Shown here: one piece after another, positions 34,488 through 39,744 of the stretch
Position numbering within the stretch: position 1 is the first letter of the stretch
Layout of the letters: each line of letters starts with the position of its first letter
Assembly (NCBI GenBank): GCA_040753085.1
Contig: JBFMHI010000010.1
Span: 1-39,744, forward strand
Direction: 5' to 3'
Length of the DNA: 39,744 bases
Source: a bacterium
GTDB taxonomy: Bacteria > UBA9089 > JASEGY01
The notes under the pieces: model-generated
The model's input: the letters and a program-made list of their open reading frames with translations, nothing else
What the model was told of the DNA's origin: nothing
Database searches by the model: none
Program-made: the position numbers and the translations under genes

Positions 34488-36374
34488 ATGCCGACTGGTG
34501 ATAGGCATAAATCACGAGTTACTCTCGGGATGTTTGGCGGCAAAGGTCAAATATATTCCATGCCGTTGAAGTTGCTTGTTCTGTCAGAGTTGACTCCCCG
34601 TGACATTCAGACTGGAATATCATCTGACAGGCTTCAGCGGGTTCGGATTAACAAGGATAATTTCAATGAGGTAATGGAACAATTCAACCTTCGAGTTGTT
34701 CTGGAGATACCGAACCGTCTGGCTGATGCCCCCCAAGACCTTCTTATAGAGTTGTCCCTTGAGAATATCAAGTCCTTTCGACCGGAAGCTATTGTGGAGC
34801 AGGTAACGGAGCTAAGGGATTTGTGGCGAATCAGGCAACTACTGGTTGACTTGCGGGAGCGAAAGGTTTCGCGGCGTGAGGTTCAGCAGTGTCTTAGTGA
34901 TTGGAGGGGCAGTTCGGCGCTGCGGGAGCAAATTAAGATGGCTCTGTCAACCTCGCCGGCCGCGCCTCAACCAACTCGAGCGCCTTCTCAACCCTCGAAG
35001 GTTAAACCGCCCACATCTAAGGATGCCCTCGACACACTCTTCGATATGGTCGAGGTACCGGAGACATTAAGTAAGCCCGCCCCATCCCCACGGCCGGTGA
35101 GTTCCACTCTGGGTGAGGTGATCTCCCTCATTGCAGGTAGTCAGCCATCGGAGGAGCCAGTGAATGCCCAAGCAGTGGCGGCGGTAATTGCCGATCTCGA
35201 CGCTACTCTGAGTGCGCCGGTTAATGAGATCCTTCATCATCCTGAGTTTCGTCGATTAGAATCTGCATGGCGAGGGCTGAAATTTCTGGTTGACCGGACC
35301 GACTTTCGGGAGGATATCCAAATCGAAGTCCTCAGCCTTTCCAAGGATTCCTTAAGCCGCACCTTTGATGAATACATCTTTCAACCGGAATACGAGAAAA
35401 TAACTGACGCCTCTGTCTCGGTTATCATCGCCGACTACGAATTTGACAATTCACCGCCGGATATTGATCTGCTTAGAGAACTATCGGAAAAGGTTGAGAG
35501 GCTTCAGACCCCCTTTATCTCTTCCATTGGGCCATCCTTCTTTGTGTCCCCATCCGCCATCCCAGGCACCCACGAAGTGGGTGCGCCATCCGCCATATTT
35601 GAGGGTCCTGAGCACATCAAGTGGAAGGGATTTCGCCGGACTGAATCCTCCCGCTGGCTCGCCTTGGTCTTTAACCGATTTCTATTGCGTCTTCTTTATG
35701 GGGTGGAAGGAAATCGGGTAAAGGTTTACCAGGCCGGCTCGGCCTTCGATTTTCAAGAGGAGACTGAATACCTTTGGGGCAATCCGGTCTGGGCCTTAGC
35801 CAGTCTGCTGACAGCCAGCTTTGCCAGGACAGGCTGGTGCACCCAAATAATCGGTGTCCGTTATGGTGCGATTGAGAATCTGCCGGTCTGGGAATACCCA
35901 CGGCGAAACAGCCACGAAAAGGTGAGTATGCCCCTCGAATTCCTTCTGCCCGAGCAAAAGCAATCAGATCTGGCCGAGAACGGGATCATCGCCCTTACTT
36001 GCCGGGTTAATTCTGATGCAGCCATTGTCTTTTCCGCCCCCACGGTTCATCTGCCTGAGCGTTACGCGGAGGCGGCTGAAAGCCTCAAGAGTGTCCGGCG
36101 GGCGGCCCTTTCATATCAATTGTTCGCGAGTCGGATTACTCACTATGTGGAACGGATTCAAGGTGAGATCATCCCGGGAAATACACCAGAAGGCATAAAG
36201 AGCGATTTGGCGAGGGCGCTAAGCGCCTTTATCGGCAAGCAAGGCGAAGTGGCGGCTGAGATGGTTGAAAGCGAAGAACAGCCTGGCTGCTATGAACTTG
36301 TCCTTTCTATTTTACCAGGACGGGAAATTATGCCGGAAGGGACTGAGCTGGAATTGAGGCTGCGAATCAGGTGA
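34488..36374 (+). CDS. T6SS contractile sheath TssB-TssC fusion
   Basis: 628 residues. Residues 1-150 are TssB/VipA-like (LVLSELTPRD, NFNEVMEQFNLRV, SFRPEAIVEQVTEL). A Pro/Ser-rich linker follows (150-215), then TssC/VipB (HPEFRRLESAWRGLKFLV, LTASFARTGWCTQIIG, GIIALTCRVNSDAAIVFSAP, ALSYQLFASRITHYV). The two sheath proteins are normally separate genes. Residues 355-368 (PSAIPGTHEVGAPS) are the 42-bp palindromic insertion, in the loop before GPEHIKWKGFR. The ATG at 34488 is chosen because GAGG lies 6 nt upstream; an ATG at 34476 lacks one. TssK follows after a decayed hicBA; other T6SS genes are absent here. Confidence 0.85.
   Translation: MPTGDRHKSRVTLGMFGGKGQIYSMPLKLLVLSELTPRDIQTGISSDRLQRVRINKDNFNEVMEQFNLRVVLEIPNRLADAPQDLLIELSLENIKSFRPEAIVEQVTELRDLWRIRQLLVDLRERKVSRREVQQCLSDWRGSSALREQIKMALSTSPAAPQPTRAPSQPSKVKPPTSKDALDTLFDMVEVPETLSKPAPSPRPVSSTLGEVISLIAGSQPSEEPVNAQAVAAVIADLDATLSAPVNEILHHPEFRRLESAWRGLKFLVDRTDFREDIQIEVLSLSKDSLSRTFDEYIFQPEYEKITDASVSVIIADYEFDNSPPDIDLLRELSEKVERLQTPFISSIGPSFFVSPSAIPGTHEVGAPSAIFEGPEHIKWKGFRRTESSRWLALVFNRFLLRLLYGVEGNRVKVYQAGSAFDFQEETEYLWGNPVWALASLLTASFARTGWCTQIIGVRYGAIENLPVWEYPRRNSHEKVSMPLEFLLPEQKQSDLAENGIIALTCRVNSDAAIVFSAPTVHLPERYAEAAESLKSVRRAALSYQLFASRITHYVERIQGEIIPGNTPEGIKSDLARALSAFIGKQGEVAAEMVESEEQPGCYELVLSILPGREIMPEGTELELRLRIR
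35550..35591 (+). repeat. In-frame palindromic coding element, copy 3 (in tssBC)
   Basis: 42 bp = 14 codons, PSAIPGTHEVGAPS, with an 8-bp stem GCACCCAC-GAA-GTGGGTGC. Same frame and orientation as the copies in oppD and mfd. Only this copy adds a second CCATCCGCCAT word at its right side (35586-35596), echoing its left end. Confidence 0.88.
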
Positions 36375-36465
36375 GGATTGATCCAAAATAGTGACTTAGA
36401 TAATGGCTTATGCTTAACTGTTTGGCATCGTCCCAATTTGAAAGAAAGGGAGGATGAGGATACAA

Positions 36466-36720
36466 ATGGCCAAAAGATCCAAAGTAGCAGAATATTATGT
36501 TATATATGAGCGGGATGAGGACGGATATTTCATTGCTTCTTGTCCCTCAATCAAAGGGTGTGTAGCGGCCGGCAAGACTCTGGATGAGGCCTATCAGAAT
36601 ATTAAAGAGGCGATAGAGAGTTGTCTGGAAGCCCTAGAGAAGATGGAAAGGAGTTTCCCTGAAGAGAAATTTCCTCACGAAAAGATTGCTCAAATGTCAC
36701 TGGTAACAGTAGGTATATAA
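36466..36720 (+). CDS. hicB: HicB-family antitoxin
   Basis: 84 residues from the ATG at 36466 (GAGG 6 nt upstream; the ATG at 36454 abuts its Shine-Dalgarno). YYVIYERDEDGYFIASCPSIKGCVAAGKTLDEAYQNIKEAI is the HicB pseudo-RNase-H fold, and the C-terminal part is short. HicB neutralises the HicA mRNA interferase. The toxin gene that should follow is broken, so this antitoxin is an orphan. It sits between tssBC and tssK. Confidence 0.85.
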   Translation: MAKRSKVAEYYVIYERDEDGYFIASCPSIKGCVAAGKTLDEAYQNIKEAIESCLEALEKMERSFPEEKFPHEKIAQMSLVTVGI

Positions 36721-36728
36721 TAGTATAT

Positions 36729-36950
36729 CCAGGGGCTAAACTAACGGTATGTTCATACAGGGAGCTTGCCCAAAAATTAGAAAGAGCCGGCTATATCAAG
36801 ATTAGAACCAGTAAACATCCAGTCTATTACAGCAAGCGATAGGGGATGACAGTGCCAGTTCCTATGCATTCCGGAGATTCGCCCAATGGCCTTTTGAGGA
36901 GAATTATCAAGGAAATGGGAATGAGTGTAAAAGAGTTCAATGAACTTTGA
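36729..36950 (+). pseudogene. hicA toxin pseudogene with in-frame TAG
   Basis: One frame reads YRELAQKLERAGYIKIRTSKHPVYYSKR, then TAG (36840-36842), then MTVPVPMHSGDSPNGLLRRI and IKEMGMSVKEFNEL, ending TGA at 36948. This is the whole HicA double-stranded-RNA-binding-like fold including the active His region (SKH). There is no in-frame start codon upstream and one internal stop, so it should be dead. Confidence 0.8.
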
Positions 36951-36968
36951 TAAACGAGGTGATTTTAA

Positions 36969-38342
36969 ATGCCATCCTATCCCAAGATCGTCTGGAACGA
37001 GGGGATGTTTCTTACCCCCCAGCATTTTCAGCGATGGGACCATTATCATGAGAATCTCCTTGATTTTCGGATGAGGTCTATTATGCCGCTGGGTTGGGGG
37101 TTAAGGGATCTGAAAATAAATCAAGAGGCTCTGGAGAATGGCAATTTTATCCTGGTATCCTGTCAGGGGATACTTCCAGGAGGCACATCCGTTGATATTC
37201 CGAATACGGATGAGTCGCCGGTAAGTCGACCAATTGAAAAACATTTTGGCCCGTCTCTGAGCGCCCTTGACGTGTATTTAGCCATCCCTGTAGAACGGCC
37301 AGGAAAGGCAAGCTGTTCCCTCGAAAGCAGGAAAGGCCCTCTGGAAACGCGATATTACAGGGAATTTGTGCGGGTAGTAGATGAAAACACCGGCGAGGCC
37401 GGGAATGAGCAGGAGATTCCGGTAGCTAAAAAGAATCTGAAGATTCTCTTTGGCGGAGAGTCCCTGGATGATCACGACTGCCTTAAGATTGCTGAATTAG
37501 GTCGATCTCCGAGCGGCGTTATTGTTCTGCGGGATGACTATATCCCGCCCTGTATAGCTATTTCTGCCTCACCGCCATTAATGAAGATGCTTGGCCGCCT
37601 GATGGAGGTGCTTACCACCAAAAGCAATGAACTGTCAGAGCAGTTCCGCCAAAGGGAGAGCGGCTTGTATGAATTTGGGGCAGCCGATATTTCCAATCTC
37701 TGGTTCCTGCATACCATTAATTCCTTTATCCCGGAAGTTTATCATTTTTATCGTATGTCGGGGGTCCATCCGGAAAAACTCTTCCGTCTTCTTTTGCGCT
37801 TTGCCGGAACCATAACGGCCTTTAATGCCCATATCCGGCCGATGGACTTGCCTGGCTATGACCATAAAAATCCGGCGTCTTGTTTTGGTTATCTTGACAA
37901 GGTAATTCGGGAATTCTTACAGATGCTGGCCCCCGTTACCATGTATAAATTGATCCCCTTGAGAAAAGTTAGCGAATCCGTCTACGAGGCAGGCATAGAT
38001 GATTATCTATTTACCCCTTCCTACAGATTTTATTTGGCGGTCAAGGGGGAAGGGAGTCAGAGAGATTTGATTGAGGGAATCTTGCAAAGGGCGAAAATCG
38101 CTTCGGCCGGAGAAATTAATCTGCTCATTGGCAAGGCCCTGCGAGGTATTAATCTTATTCATTTGCCCTCCCCACCAGCGGCCATTCCCAAGAGATCAGG
38201 ATATTCTTATTTTAGCCTGGACTTGCGGGGGGATTATTGGGCCAATATTCAGCAGTCGAAATCTTTGGCTATTTATATCCCTCCCGGGTTTACGAAGGTG
38301 GAATTGGAATTGATGGCGGTGGAAGAAATGGGTGGGAAATGA
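36969..38342 (+). CDS. tssK: T6SS baseplate protein TssK
   Basis: 457 residues. The hallmark N-terminus is IVWNEGMFLTPQHFQRWDHY, then MPLGWGLRDLKINQEAL and GGTSVDIP. The middle contains FLHTINSFIPEVYHFYRMSGVHPEKLFRLL (partly quoted), and the C-terminal domain has SYFSLDLRGDYWANIQQSKSLAIYIP. In a T6SS, TssK links the baseplate to the membrane complex. GAGG precedes the ATG at a suitable distance. With tssBC it forms an isolated pair of T6SS genes. Confidence 0.9.
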   Translation: MPSYPKIVWNEGMFLTPQHFQRWDHYHENLLDFRMRSIMPLGWGLRDLKINQEALENGNFILVSCQGILPGGTSVDIPNTDESPVSRPIEKHFGPSLSALDVYLAIPVERPGKASCSLESRKGPLETRYYREFVRVVDENTGEAGNEQEIPVAKKNLKILFGGESLDDHDCLKIAELGRSPSGVIVLRDDYIPPCIAISASPPLMKMLGRLMEVLTTKSNELSEQFRQRESGLYEFGAADISNLWFLHTINSFIPEVYHFYRMSGVHPEKLFRLLLRFAGTITAFNAHIRPMDLPGYDHKNPASCFGYLDKVIREFLQMLAPVTMYKLIPLRKVSESVYEAGIDDYLFTPSYRFYLAVKGEGSQRDLIEGILQRAKIASAGEINLLIGKALRGINLIHLPSPPAAIPKRSGYSYFSLDLRGDYWANIQQSKSLAIYIPPGFTKVELELMAVEEMGGK

Positions 38343-38445
38343 ATCCGAAAATCGGGCCTGGTTGAGTATAGTGGTTATTAGTAAAAAATTCTCATGTTTT
38401 TGCTATAAAGAGCCGATATAACGATATAAATAGTAGGAGGATAAA

Positions 38446-39486
38446 ATGGAAGAGGATAACAAAGAGCGCCGGGCAGAAGCCCTGGAAGTAGCGATAGGAT
38501 ATGTGGAAAGGCAGTTTGGGAAAGGGGCATTGATGCGGCTGGGTGAAAAAGCCAAAATAGGCGAGGTGCCGGCTATTTCCACCGGGGCCTTGACCCTTGA
38601 CTTAGCTATTGGGGTGGGAGGCGTCCCCAGGGGAAGAGTGATTGAAGTTTTTGGTCCGGAATCTTCAGGAAAAACCACCCTCACCCTGGAAATAATTGCT
38701 CATGCCCAACGTCAAGGGGGGATAGCTGCCTTTATTGATGCCGAACATGCCATGGACCCCACTTACGCCCGAAAGGTAGGGGTAGACATTGATAATCTCC
38801 TGATTTCGCAGCCGGACAGCGGGGAGGAGGCCCTGGAAATCGCTGATACCCTGGTGCGTTCAGGGGCCATAGATGTGGTGGTCATTGATTCGGTAGCGGC
38901 CCTTGTGCCTAAGGTGGAATTAGATGGAAGTATGGAGGATATCCAGGTTGGCGCCCAGGCCAGACTGATGTCCAAGGCCTTAAGAAAGCTGACCGCTAAT
39001 ATTAGTAAGACTAAGACCTGCTGTATCTTTATTAATCAGATTCGGGAGAAGATCGGTGGAATGGGGTATGGGCCTTCTGAGACCACTACCGGCGGCCGGG
39101 CCTTAAAGTTTTACTCTTCTGTCAGATTGGACTTGCGGCGAATACAGACCCTGAAAGTTGGAGAAGAAGCCATTGGCGGTCGAATCAAGGTTAAGGTAGC
39201 CAAAAACAAGGTCGCCCCTCCCTTCAGGGAAGCCGAATTTGACATGCTCTATGAAGAGGGTATCTCTAGTGAGGGTTGTCTTATCGATCTGGCCCTGGGG
39301 TATAAATTAATCAAACAAAGCGGCGCCTGGTTTGCCTACGAGGGATTGCAGTTAGGCCAGGGTCGGGAAAAGGTGAGACAATATCTCAAGGAGAATCAAG
39401 CCCTGCGGGATGAGATCGAGCAAAAGATTAAAGAGAAGCTTGGTCTGGTTAAAACTGCTGAGGAGATAGAGAAGCCTTCTGGCTAA
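38446..39486 (+). CDS. recA: Recombinase RecA
   Basis: 346 residues. DNA strand exchange and SOS co-protease. Walker A GPESSGKT is at 70-77, with [26 protein letters not shown] (Walker B), loop L1 [13 protein letters not shown], loop L2 region [22 protein letters not shown] and [14 protein letters not shown]. The C-terminal acidic tail is short. A strong AGGAGG precedes the ATG. I saw no convincing SOS box or sigma-70 promoter in the 100-bp gap upstream. Confidence 0.98.
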   Translation: MEEDNKERRAEALEVAIGYVERQFGKGALMRLGEKAKIGEVPAISTGALTLDLAIGVGGVPRGRVIEVFGPESSGKTTLTLEIIAHAQRQGGIAAFIDAEHAMDPTYARKVGVDIDNLLISQPDSGEEALEIADTLVRSGAIDVVVIDSVAALVPKVELDGSMEDIQVGAQARLMSKALRKLTANISKTKTCCIFINQIREKIGGMGYGPSETTTGGRALKFYSSVRLDLRRIQTLKVGEEAIGGRIKVKVAKNKVAPPFREAEFDMLYEEGISSEGCLIDLALGYKLIKQSGAWFAYEGLQLGQGREKVRQYLKENQALRDEIEQKIKEKLGLVKTAEEIEKPSG

Positions 39487-39589
39487 GTTGTCGGCGAGAA
39501 TCATGGCAGAAATGATGAGCTATTATCCGATTTTTCTTAACCCCTTTCCAACACACTTTGGTCTTATCACCTGATCCAGTAAAAAATTG

Positions 39590-39744
39590 CGACCTGTATG
39601 GTTAGAAATTAGTATCTACGGGACGGTTCACCTTGCTGTGAAAGCTTGCGACTAATGGCCTATCCCAAAACCTCCGCGATAGAAACCTGGTTTCTTGAAG
39701 AAACTCGGCTTCTGGTCACACTGGAGAGGTTTTGGGATAGGCTC
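39590..39744. mobile_element. MITE-B-like left end and a further inverted-repeat element, cut by the window edge
   Basis: CGACCTGTATGGTTAGAAAT at 39590 repeats the left end of the 251-bp element at 4116. Within the stretch, CCTATCCCAAAACCTC (39659-39674) and its exact complement (39726-39741) form another 16-bp inverted repeat around AGAAACCTGGTTTCTTGAAG. Both may extend past the window. 39487-39589 holds nothing recognisable. Confidence 0.6.

Noticed and set aside
36840-36842. TAG in hicA as a recoded (pyrrolysine or read-through) codon
   Set aside because: The frame also lacks a start codon, and nothing else in the window suggests recoding; a simple pseudogene is sufficient.
34488-38342. 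Complete type VI secretion locus
   Set aside because: Only the sheath fusion and TssK are present. The flanking genes are a two-component regulator and recA.
38343-38445. SOS (LexA) box upstream of recA
   Set aside because: I found no convincing dyad of a known LexA type. AT-rich words there are too weak to call.

Overview
The window reads as chromosome from an uncultured Gram-negative (diderm) bacterium. Support for this is the outer-membrane barrel proteins with signal peptides, a lipoprotein amidase, and type VI secretion (T6SS) sheath and baseplate genes, beside ordinary housekeeping genes (mfd, rpoD, gatA, hisIE, hisA, prs, rplY, pth, recA, tRNA-Cys). I cannot place the phylum from sequence reading alone. 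Nearly all genes left of about 22.1 kb are on the minus strand and nearly all right of 22.6 kb are on the plus strand, with two sigma-70-like promoters diverging from the gap.

Layout. 0-3 kb: a GT2 glycosyltransferase and an Rmd/GMD-type sugar epimerase, with a truncated HicB, bracketed by two perfect 123-bp direct repeats. 3-9 kb: PorV-like outer-membrane protein, OppD-type ATPase, a large membrane protein of GT-C type, and an AAA/DUF4143 ATPase. 9-14 kb: mfd, hisIE, a beta-barrel protein. 14-22 kb: lipoprotein amidase with a second, apparently dead amidase domain, a sigma-54 activator, gatA, rpoD, hisA. 22.6-26.7 kb: GT4, FmdB zinc ribbon, tRNA-Cys, prs, rplY, pth. 26.7-28.1 kb: a scrapyard with a DUF4160 remnant, a group II intron 3' end, a retropepsin-like gene followed by a half attC-like site, and an IS3 fragment. 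28.2-34.1 kb: a translationally coupled operon encoding two proteins resembling the alpha and beta subunits of phenylphosphate synthase, an HD-Cache-histidine kinase, and a tandem-receiver response regulator. 34.4-38.3 kb: a TssB-TssC fusion, a decaying hicBA pair, and TssK. 38.4-39.5 kb: recA.

The most striking content lies across the genes. (1) A 42-bp palindrome-centred element is inserted in the same orientation and frame inside three unrelated genes (oppD, mfd, tssBC). It adds a 14-residue peptide of the type PSAIPGTHEVGAPS, much like the Rickettsia palindromic elements. (2) A family of 120-320 bp non-autonomous elements has terminal inverted repeats GTAAC(C/T)(G/A)(T/C)TCAGCCAC. Two copies have perfect 8-bp target duplications. 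One splits the response-regulator gene, and removing the element plus one duplication restores a single in-frame 242-residue protein. Different copies carry different 8-9-bp micro-repeat palindromes, and one carries a GxxExxY gene fragment. (3) A second small family has CGACCTGT ends, including a 62-bp copy with a perfect 8-bp duplication nested inside a copy of the first family.

All coordinates, motif positions and repeats were read by eye. Family assignments rest on recognised motifs and not on database searches.
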